This document shows positions 44,243 to 52,645 of a DNA stretch of 55,255 bases, piece after piece. Below the pieces are notes generated by a model. The model made no database searches. It worked only from the letters and a program-made list of their open reading frames with translations, and was not told the origin of the DNA. The stretch comes from Streptomyces toxytricini (GTDB taxonomy: Bacteria > Actinomycetota > Actinomycetes > Streptomycetales > Streptomycetaceae): contig NZ_BMTY01000018.1 of the NCBI RefSeq assembly GCF_014649915.1, positions 45,403 to 100,657 on the forward strand. Direction: 5' to 3'. Both the position numbers and the translations under genes were made by a program. Each line of letters begins with the position of its first letter. Positions within the stretch are counted from its first letter, which is position 1.

Positions 44243-45742
44243 GTGACCCCGAACCACACCGCCGACCCGCGACGCACCGGCCGAGGCAACCGGAGGATCC
44301 GCACAGCGGCTGCGGCGGCGGGCGGCCTCCTCGCCGCCCTGCTCGCCGCACACCCCGCGGCCGCCACCCCCGACCCGGGGGACCTGGCGCCCGGCGCGGG
44401 CGCCCCGCAGAGCGCGGTCCCGCCGGCCGGCCGCGCACTCGCACCCGGCGAAATCCCAGGCCGGGACGAGATCGTGCACAGCCCCAACGTCACCCCGCTG
44501 GTCAACATCCCCCGCGCGTTCCCGAACGACATCAACACCGACCTGGCCTTCCAGGGCCGGTACGCCTACGCCGGCAACTACGGCGGCTTCACCATCTACG
44601 ACATCGCCGACCCCAAGGCCCCGAAGACGGTCAGCACGGTCCTCTGCCCGGGCGGCCAGAACGACATCTCCGTCCACGGAGACCTGCTCTTCCTCTCCAC
44701 CGACTCCTCGCGCAGCGACGACTCCTGCAACAGCGTCTCGCAGCCCGCCACCGAGAAGTCCTCCTGGGAGGGCATCAAGATCTTCGACATCAAGGACAAG
44801 AAGAACCCGCGCTACATCAAGTCCGTCGAGACCGCCTGCGGTTCACACACCCACACCCTCGTGCCGGACGGCCGGGACATCTATGTGTACGTGGCCTCCT
44901 ACTCCCCGAACGAGGCCTTCCCCGACTGCCGCCCCCCGCACGACGGCATCTCCGTCGTCAAGGTCCCGCGCAAGGCACCCGCCCAGGCCGCCGTGGTCGG
45001 CTTCCCCGTGCTGTTCCCCGACGGCGGCAACCCGGGTGCGCCCACCAACCCCGGCGTCTCCAAGACCACGGGCTGCCACGACATCACCGTCCTCCCCGCG
45101 AAGAGGCTCGCCGCCGGCGCGTGCATGGGCGACGGCATCCTCTTCGACATCCGCGACCCGGAGCGGCCGCGGGTGATCGACCGGGTCCAGGACAACACCA
45201 ACTTCGCGTTCTGGCACTCGGCGACCTTCAACGAGAAGGCCGACAAGGTCGTCTTCACCGACGAGCTCGGCGGAGGCGGCGGCGCCACCTGCAACGACGC
45301 CACCGGCCCGAACCGCGGCGCGAACGGCATCTACGACATCACCGGCCGCGGCGACCAGCGCAAACTCGCCTTCCGCAGCTACTTCAAGATCCCGCGCCAT
45401 CAAGCCGACACCGAGAACTGCGTCGCCCACAACGGCTCGCTGGTCCCGGCCGCCGGGCGCGACATCATGGTCCAGGCCTGGTACCAGGGCGGCGTGTCCG
45501 TCTGGGACTTCACCGACTCCGCCCGGCCCCGGGAGATCGGCTACTTCGAGCGCGGCCCGCTCAGCACCGACCAGCTCTCCCTCGGCGGATCGTGGTCCGC
45601 GTACTACTACAACGGCCACGTCTACTCGAACGACATCGCCAAGGGCCTCGACGTCCTCAGGATCGACGACCGGCGCACCGACAGCGCCGAGCGGGTCCGG
45701 CTCGACCGGCTCAACGTCCAGACCCAGCCCGAGTACCGCTGA
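44243..45742 (+). CDS. Secreted LVIVD-repeat beta-propeller protein
   Basis: 499 residues. GTG 44243 follows GGGAGGG. A Tat-like or Sec signal ('GRGNRRIRTAAAAAGGLLAA') runs to about residue 41, then several LVIVD-type repeats: 'YAYAGNYGGFTIYDIADPKAP', 'GIKIFDIKDKKNPRYI', 'GILFDIRDPERPRVI' and 'GVSVWDFTDSARPREIG' (each followed by a fixed Cys/His-rich turn). The propeller-like repeats suggest a surface scaffold; no enzymatic motif is seen. It shares a 65-base divergent promoter gap with the DUF305 lipoprotein. The 3' end overlaps tetR by 32 bases. Confidence 0.85.
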   Translation: MTPNHTADPRRTGRGNRRIRTAAAAAGGLLAALLAAHPAAATPDPGDLAPGAGAPQSAVPPAGRALAPGEIPGRDEIVHSPNVTPLVNIPRAFPNDINTDLAFQGRYAYAGNYGGFTIYDIADPKAPKTVSTVLCPGGQNDISVHGDLLFLSTDSSRSDDSCNSVSQPATEKSSWEGIKIFDIKDKKNPRYIKSVETACGSHTHTLVPDGRDIYVYVASYSPNEAFPDCRPPHDGISVVKVPRKAPAQAAVVGFPVLFPDGGNPGAPTNPGVSKTTGCHDITVLPAKRLAAGACMGDGILFDIRDPERPRVIDRVQDNTNFAFWHSATFNEKADKVVFTDELGGGGGATCNDATGPNRGANGIYDITGRGDQRKLAFRSYFKIPRHQADTENCVAHNGSLVPAAGRDIMVQAWYQGGVSVWDFTDSARPREIGYFERGPLSTDQLSLGGSWSAYYYNGHVYSNDIAKGLDVLRIDDRRTDSAERVRLDRLNVQTQPEYR

Positions 45743-46397
45743 CCCCGCCCGCCGCCGGCCCCGGCAACCGGGCGGCGGCAGCCGTCCCCTCAGGCGGCGG
45801 CGCGGCCGCCGGGGGGAAGCCCAGCTCCCAGTCCAGCCCGTAGCGCTGGAACAGCTCGGCCCGCAGCCGGGCCGCCGGCATCGGCGCGCCCGGCAGCAGG
45901 ACCGCCACCACCGCGCCCATCAGCAGGGCCCGCAGCAGCGGGTAGTCGGTGTCCACGTCGGCCGAGCCGTAGCGCTCGACCGTGTCCCGGAGCAGCGCGG
46001 CGAGCCTCTGCTGCTCCGGGCACTGCACGAAGCCCTCGGCCTGCAGGATGCCCGCCATGTGGGTCCGCATCAGCAGCGGCTGGTCGCGGGCCAGCCCCAG
46101 CACCGCGTCGACGGCGCGGGCGAGCCGCTCGCGGCCGTCCTCGCTGCGCGGCTCCCGCTCCAGCGCCGCCTCCAGCGTGAGGTGCATCAGCCGGTGCACC
46201 GCCGACTGGAGCAGCTGCCGCTTCCCGGGGAAGTAGTACGAGACGAGGCCCCGCGCGGTGCCCGCCCGGTCGGCGATGTCCCCGAGCGTCGTGGCCTCGT
46301 AGCCCCGCTCGGCCACCAGCTCCACCGTGGCCTGGAGAAGCCGCTCCCGGGAGCGTCGCCGCAATTCTTCATTGACCGATGCGCTGCGCGGCGACAT
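45711..46397 (-). CDS. TetR-family transcriptional regulator
   Basis: 228 residues from ATG 46397, with GGAG upstream. Helix-turn-helix at about 15-60: 'TVELVAERGYEATTLGDIA' and 'RGLVSYYFPGKRQLLQ'. The ligand-binding C domain ('GLARDQPLLMRTHMAGILQAEGF' and the following helices) is uncharacterised, and a disordered Pro/Ala tail ends the protein. An imperfect inverted repeat at 46411-46429 in its own promoter is the probable operator. The nearest other genes are not obviously under its control. Convergent overlap of 32 bases with the LVIVD gene. Confidence 0.9.
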   Translation of the reverse strand: MSPRSASVNEELRRRSRERLLQATVELVAERGYEATTLGDIADRAGTARGLVSYYFPGKRQLLQSAVHRLMHLTLEAALEREPRSEDGRERLARAVDAVLGLARDQPLLMRTHMAGILQAEGFVQCPEQQRLAALLRDTVERYGSADVDTDYPLLRALLMGAVVAVLLPGAPMPAARLRAELFQRYGLDWELGFPPAAAPPPEGTAAAARLPGPAAGGVSGTRAGSGR

Positions 46398-46410
46398 GCT
46401 TACTCCTGCG

Positions 46411-46429
46411 TTGACTGGCTTCCAGCCAA
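46411..46429. promoter_or_regulatory. Inverted repeat, probable TetR operator with promoter
   Basis: TTGACTGG-CTT-CCAGCCAA: arms match at 7 of 8 positions around 3 bases. On the minus strand TATATT at 46428-46433 looks like a -10 overlapping the repeat, so bound TetR would block its own transcription. It lies 13 bases before the tetR start. Confidence 0.6.
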
Positions 46430-46504
46430 TATACTCGGCGCACGGCGCCGGCTGCTCTGCGCGACGCGGGGGATCGCGCAGAGCACGCCCGCGCCCGGAC
46501 ACCG

Positions 46505-46954
46505 TCAGCGCCTGCGGCGCAGCTCGAGCACGGCGACGACCGCCGCGCCGAGGGTGACGTGCATCAGCGCCAGCGCCGCGACGCTGCCGCCGTCGGTGTC
46601 CGACATCAGCGGACCTGCCACCGACAGCAGGGCCAGCCCGCCGCCCACCCACTGCGCGATCCGCAGGAAGACCGGCTTCCACAGTGCGAGCAGCAGTGCG
46701 GCGCCCAGGCCCGCGAGCAGGGGGACGACCGACGAGGCGATGACGCCGCCGGTGGTGACCGGGTGCTCCTGCCCGCGGTCCATGACGACGAGCGAGGCGC
46801 CGGCGGCTCTGGCGACGGCGAACACGAGCAGGTTGACGACAGCCGCCCCGACCGCGCCGGCGGCCAGGAGCTTCCACCAGGCGAGGCGGGAACGGCGGGC
46901 CGGGACCGCGGCGGGGGCGACGGGGTCGGAACCGGAAACGGTGCTGCTCGACAT
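46505..46954 (-). CDS. DUF6069-like small membrane protein
   Basis: 149 residues from ATG 46954 with GGAGGAG upstream. Four hydrophobic helices of about 20 residues ('LLAAGAVGAAVVNLLVFAVA', then three more) are separated by short loops, and the last ends in Arg-rich 'ELRRRR'. The general layout fits DUF6069, a Streptomyces membrane family of unknown function (recalled, not searched). It is upstream of tetR on the same strand and 107 bases from it, so the two could be cotranscribed, or controlled separately. Confidence 0.65.
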   Translation of the reverse strand: MSSSTVSGSDPVAPAAVPARRSRLAWWKLLAAGAVGAAVVNLLVFAVARAAGASLVVMDRGQEHPVTTGGVIASSVVPLLAGLGAALLLALWKPVFLRIAQWVGGGLALLSVAGPLMSDTDGGSVAALALMHVTLGAAVVAVLELRRRR

Positions 46955-47040
46955 GGGACTCCTCCAAGGGGCGAAGTGCCGCGCCGGCCTGCTGCGGCGG
47001 CGGCACGGGAGGAAGCCTCCGACCCCAACCGCGCTTGAGG

Positions 47041-47730
47041 TCAAGCCCTGCCGGAGGGCTCCCGCCGTCCGGCCTCCGCCGGCCCCGGCCCCGTACGCCG
47101 CACCCGCAGGGGCACCGTGATCGCCAGGGCCGCCAGCCCCGCTCCCAGCACCCAGCCGGCCAGCACGTCCGATGTCCAGTGCACCCCGAGGAAGACCCGT
47201 GTGAAGCCGACTCCCAGCACGGAGACGGCCGCGAGGACAGCCGCAGCGGCCATGCCCCACGCCGGCGGCCGGGGCACCCGCCGCCGCAGCAACCACAGGA
47301 GCATCAGGCAAACCGCCGCCGCGGTCGCCGCATGGCCCGACGGATAGGCCGCGTAGGAAGCGGAATCCACCGGATCCGGCCACTCCGGCCGTTCGCGCCC
47401 CATCAGTGACTTCATCCCCTGGTTCACCAGGGCTGCCGCCACCGTCGCCGCGGCCACCCGCAGGGCGAGCTCCCCCCGCCCGCGGCGCCAGAGCCACACG
47501 CAGGCCGCCACGGCCAGCGCCCGCATCATCCACGGATCCCACACCACGTCGGAGAAGACCCGCACCACGGCGGTCGCCTCCGGGTTCCGGACGGCGTACG
47601 CGTGCAGCCGCACGGCCACAGCGCCGTCACCGGACAGCAGCGGCCGCCATCCCGCAGCCACCAGGACCGTCAGCACCGTCCAGAGCACCGCACAGCCGAT
47701 GCCAGTCCACCGAACCCACCCGCATCGCAT
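47041..47730 (-). CDS. PAP2-family phosphatase
   Basis: 229 residues from ATG 47730. Multispanning, with the three phosphatase signature motifs: 'KSLMGRERP' (motif 1), 'YPSGHAAT' (motif 2) and 'TRVFLGVHWTSDVLAG' (motif 3, with catalytic His and Asp). PAP2 enzymes dephosphorylate lipid substrates such as phosphatidate or undecaprenyl pyrophosphate at the outer face of the membrane. GAGGATC about 7 bases upstream is a plausible ribosome site. A candidate for lipid carrier recycling or phospholipid turnover; no partner gene. A 86-base gap separates it from DUF6069. Confidence 0.92.
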   Translation of the reverse strand: MRCGWVRWTGIGCAVLWTVLTVLVAAGWRPLLSGDGAVAVRLHAYAVRNPEATAVVRVFSDVVWDPWMMRALAVAACVWLWRRGRGELALRVAAATVAAALVNQGMKSLMGRERPEWPDPVDSASYAAYPSGHAATAAAVCLMLLWLLRRRVPRPPAWGMAAAAVLAAVSVLGVGFTRVFLGVHWTSDVLAGWVLGAGLAALAITVPLRVRRTGPGPAEAGRREPSGRA

Positions 47731-47821
47731 GCGGAGATCCTCGCACCATCCGGCCCGCGCCGCCGAACGCGCCGCGGCACCGGCCACCGCCCGGGCTGCC
47801 GGGGGTCCGCCCCGCGGGCCC

Positions 47822-48763
47822 CTACGCGAGCGCCCGCAGCCCCGGCACGAACGCCACCAGCAGCGGAACCGCCGGGACGAGCGTCGCCAGCGCCGTCAGC
47901 CGCAGCCGGCGCACGGGCGACAGCCGCGGCGTCGCCGACAGCAGCCGCCGCACCCGCTCCGGCACGTGCGGCTGCGGGGCGGGCGAGGGGCCGAAGACGC
48001 CCCGGTCCTCGTTCAGCCCCACCAGGGCCAGCGCGATGGTCAGCCGACCGAACCGGCGCGACGCCACGTCGTCCGCGGCCAGCTCGACCAGCCGGTGCAT
48101 CTCCGCCTCGAACGCCGCGAACACCGGCACCTGCGGGAACCCGCCGGCCAGCGCCCGCGAGCAGTGCAGCAGCCAGTCGTGGCGGGCCGCCGCATGGCCC
48201 TGCTCGTGCGCCAGGACGGCGTCCAGCTGGCTGCCCTTCAGCCTGCCGAGCGCGGCCGTCGTCACCACCAGCTGCGGCGCCGGGCCGGGCAGCCACCACG
48301 CGTCGGGCCGCGGCCCCTCCAGGACGACGAGCCGGGCACCCGGCGCCGGCACCTCCCCCGGCAGCAGCGGCGCCCGGACCATCAGCTCGGCGCCCCGCGC
48401 CCGCCGCCCCGCCCGCGCCCGCAGCACCTCCCGGGCCAGCCGCACCCCCGTCCACAGACCGCCGCCCGCCAGCAGCAGCGCGGTGCCGACGGCCCACGGG
48501 CCGCCCGTCGGGCCGAGGCCGTAGGCGTCGACCACCCCGTGCGGGGCCGCCGCGAAGAGCCGGCCCCGCACCGCCAGCCAGGCGGCTGCCGCGCTGAACA
48601 CCATCGACAGCGCGAAGCACAGGAGCACCGCCCCCACCACGCACTGCCACGCCCACAGCGCGACGACCGGTTCACGCCCGGTCCACTGGGCCCGGGCCAG
48701 CAGGCGCGGGGCGAGCACCGCGGTCAGGGCGCCGAGCAGGAGGAGAACGGCGGGGACCATCAT
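47822..48763 (-). CDS. M56-family membrane metallopeptidase (BlaR1/MecR1-like)
   Basis: 313 residues. Several membrane helices surround a cytoplasmic zinc-protease core with HEQGH at 186-190 and the third ligand region 'MHRLVELAADDVA' with Glu. In BlaR1/MecR1 this domain cleaves a BlaI/MecI-type repressor after a signal is sensed. There is no BlaI/MecI/CopY gene immediately beside it, and the extracellular sensor (penicillin-binding) domain is absent, as common in Streptomyces M56 proteins. ATG 48763 is the first of two consecutive ATGs. The role is unknown. Confidence 0.88.
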   Translation of the reverse strand: MMVPAVLLLLGALTAVLAPRLLARAQWTGREPVVALWAWQCVVGAVLLCFALSMVFSAAAAWLAVRGRLFAAAPHGVVDAYGLGPTGGPWAVGTALLLAGGGLWTGVRLAREVLRARAGRRARGAELMVRAPLLPGEVPAPGARLVVLEGPRPDAWWLPGPAPQLVVTTAALGRLKGSQLDAVLAHEQGHAAARHDWLLHCSRALAGGFPQVPVFAAFEAEMHRLVELAADDVASRRFGRLTIALALVGLNEDRGVFGPSPAPQPHVPERVRRLLSATPRLSPVRRLRLTALATLVPAVPLLVAFVPGLRALA

Positions 48764-48842
48764 GGCGCCAGCCTATGAGGGCCGGACTACCGGCAGGTAC
48801 GCACTCCGGCGATTGGTGACGCAGGACACGTTTCCCCTGCCC

Positions 48843-49421
48843 TCACATCAGCAGCAGCATCGCCAACATGCCCGTCCCCATGGCCAGTCGGCAGGCGCGC
48901 GCCACCTCCCCGTCCTCCCCGCCGCGCCCCGCACCCGCCGGCCCGGCCCCCGCCGCCGCGGCGGACGCGGCCGGCCCCGCGGCCACCAGCCGCGCCCCGC
49001 CGAGCAGCACGTACGCGGCGTAGTACAGGAGGAGTGCGCCGGTGACGAGCGGCGGCCCGGCGGCGCCGCCCCCGTGCCCCCCGTGGCCGCCGCCCGCGTA
49101 CATGGCCAGCGCCATGTACGCCATGGCCAGCGACCCGACCAGGTGGTGCGTGTGGTGCAGCCCCCGCCGCAGCAGCCAGACGGCGTGCAGCGCGGCCCCG
49201 CAGCACAGGACCGGCAGGATCCGCGCCCCCCACGGGGCGGTCCCGGGCGGGAGGGCCATCACCGCCATCCCCAGCGCCATCACCGCCTCGCCCCCCGCCG
49301 GGCCGCGCTCCGGCCGCCCGGCCGTGCACGCCCGGTGCAGGCAGCAGGCCCCGCTCACGGCGCACACCAGCACGGTCAGCCAGGCGGGAAGGGCGGCGGC
49401 GAAGGAGGGCCAAGAGGACAT
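48843..49421 (-). CDS. DUF5134-like membrane protein
   Basis: 192 residues if ATG 49421 is used; GTG 49436 is five codons earlier and preceded by a G-run that may act as ribosome site. Six membrane segments alternate with short loops; two His-rich parts, 'LHHTHHLVGSLAMAYMALAM' and 'GGGHGGHGGG', lie in the middle and might bind metal. The pattern fits DUF5134 as I recall it. It sits 79 bases upstream of the M56 peptidase on the same strand, so may be cotranscribed. No motif of known function. Confidence 0.75.
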   Translation of the reverse strand: MSSWPSFAAALPAWLTVLVCAVSGACCLHRACTAGRPERGPAGGEAVMALGMAVMALPPGTAPWGARILPVLCCGAALHAVWLLRRGLHHTHHLVGSLAMAYMALAMYAGGGHGGHGGGAAGPPLVTGALLLYYAAYVLLGGARLVAAGPAASAAAAGAGPAGAGRGGEDGEVARACRLAMGTGMLAMLLLM

Positions 49422-49574
49422 CGCTGGACCGTGCACGGCTGGGCCCCCCCGGTTCTCGTCGGCGTCAGGGGAAGAGATGCCCCGGCCGGACGGCCCCCAC
49501 GCGGCGCCCGGTTAGGCTGTCCTTGCCCCACCGGCATGCCGCATGCCGCTGAGCACGCAGAACGGAGCCCGCCG

Positions 49575-50114
49575 ATGCCGACCGCCCAGCCCGTTGAACT
49601 GGAGTTCCGCCACGCCGTCGAGGCCGACGTGCCGGAGCTCGTGGCCCTCGTCGAGTCGGCCTACCGGGGCGAGGCGAGCCGCGCGGGGTGGACCACCGAG
49701 GCGGACCTCCTGGACGGGCAGCGCACCGACCCGGAAGGGGTCCGCGCCGTCATCCGGACCGCCGGCAGCGTCCTCCTGGCCGTGGAGCGCGACGGCGAGC
49801 TCGTGGCCTGCTGCCAGCTCGAACACCGCGGCGACCACGCCTACTTCGGGATGTTCGCGGTCCGGCCCGGCCTCCAGGGCGGCGGCCTCGGCAAGGAGGT
49901 CCTCGCAGAGGCCGAACGCCGGTGCCGCGAGATGTGGGCGGCCAAGGAGATGCGGATGACGGTGGTCAGCCTCCGGGAGGAGCTCATCGCCTACTACGAG
50001 CGCCGCGGCTACCGGCGCACCGGCGAGCTGAGCCCCTTCCCGTACGGCGACGAGCGCTTCGGCGTCCCGCTCCGCGACGACCTCGCCTTCGAACTGCTGG
50101 TCAAGCCGCTGTAA
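49575..50114 (+). CDS. GNAT-family N-acetyltransferase
   Basis: 179 residues from ATG 49575, with GGAG 9 bases upstream. The acetyl-CoA binding loop 'VRPGLQGGGLGKEVL' follows 'YFGMFAV', and 'YYERRGYRRTGEL' is the C-terminal GNAT motif. Soluble; likely acetylates a small amine, but the substrate is unknown. Weakly related to the streptothricin-type GNAT at 34377 only by fold. A possible -10 TAGGCT at 49513 would give a ~50-base leader. Ends before a strong palindrome that likely terminates transcription. Confidence 0.9.
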   Translation: MPTAQPVELEFRHAVEADVPELVALVESAYRGEASRAGWTTEADLLDGQRTDPEGVRAVIRTAGSVLLAVERDGELVACCQLEHRGDHAYFGMFAVRPGLQGGGLGKEVLAEAERRCREMWAAKEMRMTVVSLREELIAYYERRGYRRTGELSPFPYGDERFGVPLRDDLAFELLVKPL

Positions 50115-50120
50115 GGCGGC

Positions 50121-50138
50121 GCCCGCCCGCGGGCGGGC
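50121..50138. terminator. 18-bp perfect GC palindrome terminator
   Basis: GCCCGCCCG and CGGGCGGGC form a perfect palindrome between the convergent GNAT stop (50114) and GDPD-like stop (50139). Confidence 0.6.
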
Positions 50139-50831
50139 TCAGGCCGTGAACCGGCCCGTGCTGCGGATCTCCGGGAAGTCGGTGGCCGCGCCGTCCAGTT
50201 CCAGCGCCCGCGCCAGCCGCAGGTGGTCCAGGGAGTTGACCGTCCAGCCGGTGACCCGCAGCCCGGCCCGGTGCGCCGCCTCCACCGTCTCCAGCGTGAG
50301 CCGCCGCAGGTTCAGGGCCAGCGTGCGCGCCCCCGCGGCGAGCGCCCGGTCGACGACGTCGTCCGCCTCGTCGCCGCCGAGGTCCGAGTACAGGACGGTC
50401 CGGCCGCCCGGGACCAGCCGGGCGGTCTCGGCGAGCACCGCGTCGTGGAAGGACGCCACCTCCACGCGCCCGGCCAGGTCCCGCTCCACCACCAGCCGCG
50501 CCACCGCCGCGGCCGCCGACAGGTCCCGCACCGACACCTGCAGCGGCGCCCGGACCGCCTCCAGGACCTCCTCGAAGAGCGGGATCCGCTCGCCCCGGCC
50601 CGCGTCCAGGCCGCGCAGCTCGGCGGCGGTCAGGTCGGCGACGGCGCCCGCGCCGTCGGTGGTGCGGTCCACCCCGGGGTCGTGCAGGGCGACGAGGACG
50701 CCGTCCTTGCTCAGCTGGAGGTCCAGGGCGATGACGTCCATGCCGCAGCGCTCCGCGCGGACGAACGACCGCAGCGTGTTCTCCGGCTCGACGCCCATGA
50801 CCCCGCGGTGACCGATGGTGAGGAAAGTCAA
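50139..50831 (-). CDS. GDPD-fold protein, active-site acids altered
   Basis: 230 residues with a probable TTG start at 50831 (GAGAG just upstream; no ATG or GTG gives the intact 'FLTIGHRG' N terminus). The glycerophosphodiester phosphodiesterase barrel is recognisable: 'GHRG' with His8, 'EPENT' (15-19), 'LSKDG' and 'LHDPGVDRTTDG' with His50. The usual first Glu of the Glu-x-Asp metal ligand pair is Ala35 (Ala-Leu-Asp37), and the later Glu normally in the 'xxExK' strand is Ser100 ('LQVSVRD'). Catalysis by the standard metal mechanism seems impaired. Cytosolic, divergent from DUF6421. Confidence 0.85.
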   Translation of the reverse strand: MTFLTIGHRGVMGVEPENTLRSFVRAERCGMDVIALDLQLSKDGVLVALHDPGVDRTTDGAGAVADLTAAELRGLDAGRGERIPLFEEVLEAVRAPLQVSVRDLSAAAAVARLVVERDLAGRVEVASFHDAVLAETARLVPGGRTVLYSDLGGDEADDVVDRALAAGARTLALNLRRLTLETVEAAHRAGLRVTGWTVNSLDHLRLARALELDGAATDFPEIRSTGRFTA

Positions 50832-51212
50832 GGTTCTCTCGCTTCCGTCGACGGCGGCTGCCCGCGCGGTCGCGGCGTCCCAGGTCCGGCGCGCGCGGTG
50901 AGGACGCATGCTAGTGCGCCGCGCACGCGATGAGACCGCCCGTGCACGCACCGCTACGGCGCCGGGGGCCGGTTCCCGCCAGGGCCGCCCGCCCCTGCCG
51001 GGCTCCGGAGGGCCCTGTCGCGTCACCCGCGGGTGGGCGCGCCACCGCAGCCTTGACGAACTGACGAAGCGTCTGCTCCAGCGGTCGAGGGCGGGAAGAA
51101 TTGCGGTCGCGGCGGGGGGTGCGCCGAATAATTTCCTGGCCCCCCTCTTGAGCGGGAGACCCTCCCGTGCATACCCTGGGTTTACGTGAGGTTCTCCTGT
51201 GGAGGAAGTGAC
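50832..51212. other. 381-base divergent intergenic region
   Basis: No gene is seen here. It separates the GDPD-like gene from the DUF6421 operon. A promoter for the operon is at 51148-51177. Elsewhere it contains only scattered GC-rich sequence and no long repeat, and it is unusually long for this window. Confidence 0.6.
51148..51177 (+). promoter_or_regulatory. Promoter of the DUF6421 operon
   Basis: TTGAGC (51148-51153) and TACCCT (51172-51177) are separated by 18 bases; the spacer contains an inverted repeat GGGAG-ACC-CTCCC. This would start mRNA about 30 bases before the GGAGGA ribosome site of the gene at 51213. Confidence 0.5.
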
Positions 51213-52619
51213 ATGACGGAAACTCTTGTGCCGGGTTCTGGCGGTGCGGTGATAACCGCCGGTGCGCGGGTGGTCGACCACCCGGCGTGGCCCGAGCTCA
51301 AGGCCGCCGTGGAGGAGATCCGCCCCTGGCAGGCCGCGGACGGCTCCATCGACTTCGACGCTGCCGACGCCCCGGCCAAGGCCGACGTCGAAGCCGCCGT
51401 CGAGCGCGTGGCCCGCGCCGTCGAGACGCTGTCTCCGCTGATGCCGTACGCCGCCGAATACCACCGGGCGCTCGTCGCGGACCTGCGCAAGTGGGTCTCC
51501 GAGGGCTTCGGCGTGCCGGACTTCCTGGACTCGCTGCTCGCCTTCCAGCCGGCCGCGGAGCGCGTCGAGGGCCGCCAGCACCTGGTCGTGTTCCCGATGT
51601 ACACGCAGAACGGCAACCCCGACCGGAACTTCGAGGCCGTCGTCCTGAAGATGGTGTGGCCCGAGTGGCTCTCCGAGCTGGAGCGCACCCGGTACGACAA
51701 CCCGCTCTTCCTCGGCATCACCTTCGAGGACTTCACCCCGGGCTACGACACCCACTCCGCGGTGCTCTTCCCGGAGACCATCGCGGTCCGCGAGGCCCCC
51801 GAGCGCTTCAGCTGGGGCGGCATCTTCTGCGACCGCGAGGCCGCCCGCTACCGCAAGGTCACCGAGGCCGCCGTCGACATCCTGGGCATCGAGCTGCCCG
51901 AGGACATCGCCCGCATGGTCGAGGACCAGGAGCGCTGCGAGAAGGCCTTCGTCCTGTGGGACATGGTCCACGACCGCACCCACAGCCACGGCGACCTGCC
52001 GTTCGACCCCTTCATGATCAAGCAGCGGCAGCCGTTCTGGATGTACGGCCTGGAGGAGCTGCGCTGCGACCTCACCGCCTTCAAGGAGGCCGTGAAGCTG
52101 GAGTCCGAGGGCAACGAGCACGGCCGCGACGTGCAGTACGCCGTCCTCTTCGACCGGATGTTCCGCTTCCCGGTCTCCGGCGACCGCAACCGCAACTACG
52201 ACGGCCTCGGCGGCCAGCTCCTCTTCGCCTACCTCCACAAGCACGACGTCGTGCGCTGGACGGACAACAAGCTGAAGATCGACTGGATGCGCGCCCCGCA
52301 GGTCACCAACCAGCTGTGCGCCGAGATCGAGGAGCTGTACCGGGCCGGCATCGACCGCCCGAAGCTCGTCCACTGGTTCAAGGCCTACGAGCTGGTCTCC
52401 ACCTACCTCGCCCCGCACCCGGGCTCCAAGTGGGCCAAGGGCCCCGACGCCCTGGACCTCACGCAGCCGCCGCGCAAGCTCGTGGACGACGTGCTTCCGG
52501 ACGAGTTTCCGCTCAGCATGTTCTACGAGGCCCTCGCGAAGAAGCTCAAGGGTGTGATCGCCTCCACCAAGGGCATCACCGCCCCGACCGCGGACGCCGC
52601 CGAGCAGGCCGCCGCGTGA
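51213..52619 (+). CDS. DUF6421-like protein
   Basis: 468 residues from ATG 51213, preceded by GGAGGA. Soluble, acidic and well conserved in appearance, with no signal or membrane helix. A His-rich block 'HDRTHSHGDLPFDPFMIKQR' at 253-272 could bind metal, and several Trp/Arg-rich loops ('YDGLGGQLLFAYLHKHDVVRW') follow. I recall this as DUF6421, a family of unknown function in actinomycetes. It opens an operon: the SDR gene begins 26 bases after its stop, and a threonine aldolase follows with a four-base overlap. Possible metalloenzyme, unproven. Confidence 0.75.
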   Translation: MTETLVPGSGGAVITAGARVVDHPAWPELKAAVEEIRPWQAADGSIDFDAADAPAKADVEAAVERVARAVETLSPLMPYAAEYHRALVADLRKWVSEGFGVPDFLDSLLAFQPAAERVEGRQHLVVFPMYTQNGNPDRNFEAVVLKMVWPEWLSELERTRYDNPLFLGITFEDFTPGYDTHSAVLFPETIAVREAPERFSWGGIFCDREAARYRKVTEAAVDILGIELPEDIARMVEDQERCEKAFVLWDMVHDRTHSHGDLPFDPFMIKQRQPFWMYGLEELRCDLTAFKEAVKLESEGNEHGRDVQYAVLFDRMFRFPVSGDRNRNYDGLGGQLLFAYLHKHDVVRWTDNKLKIDWMRAPQVTNQLCAEIEELYRAGIDRPKLVHWFKAYELVSTYLAPHPGSKWAKGPDALDLTQPPRKLVDDVLPDEFPLSMFYEALAKKLKGVIASTKGITAPTADAAEQAAA

Positions 52620-52645
52620 GCACCCGCCCCCAGGAGGCTGCACAG

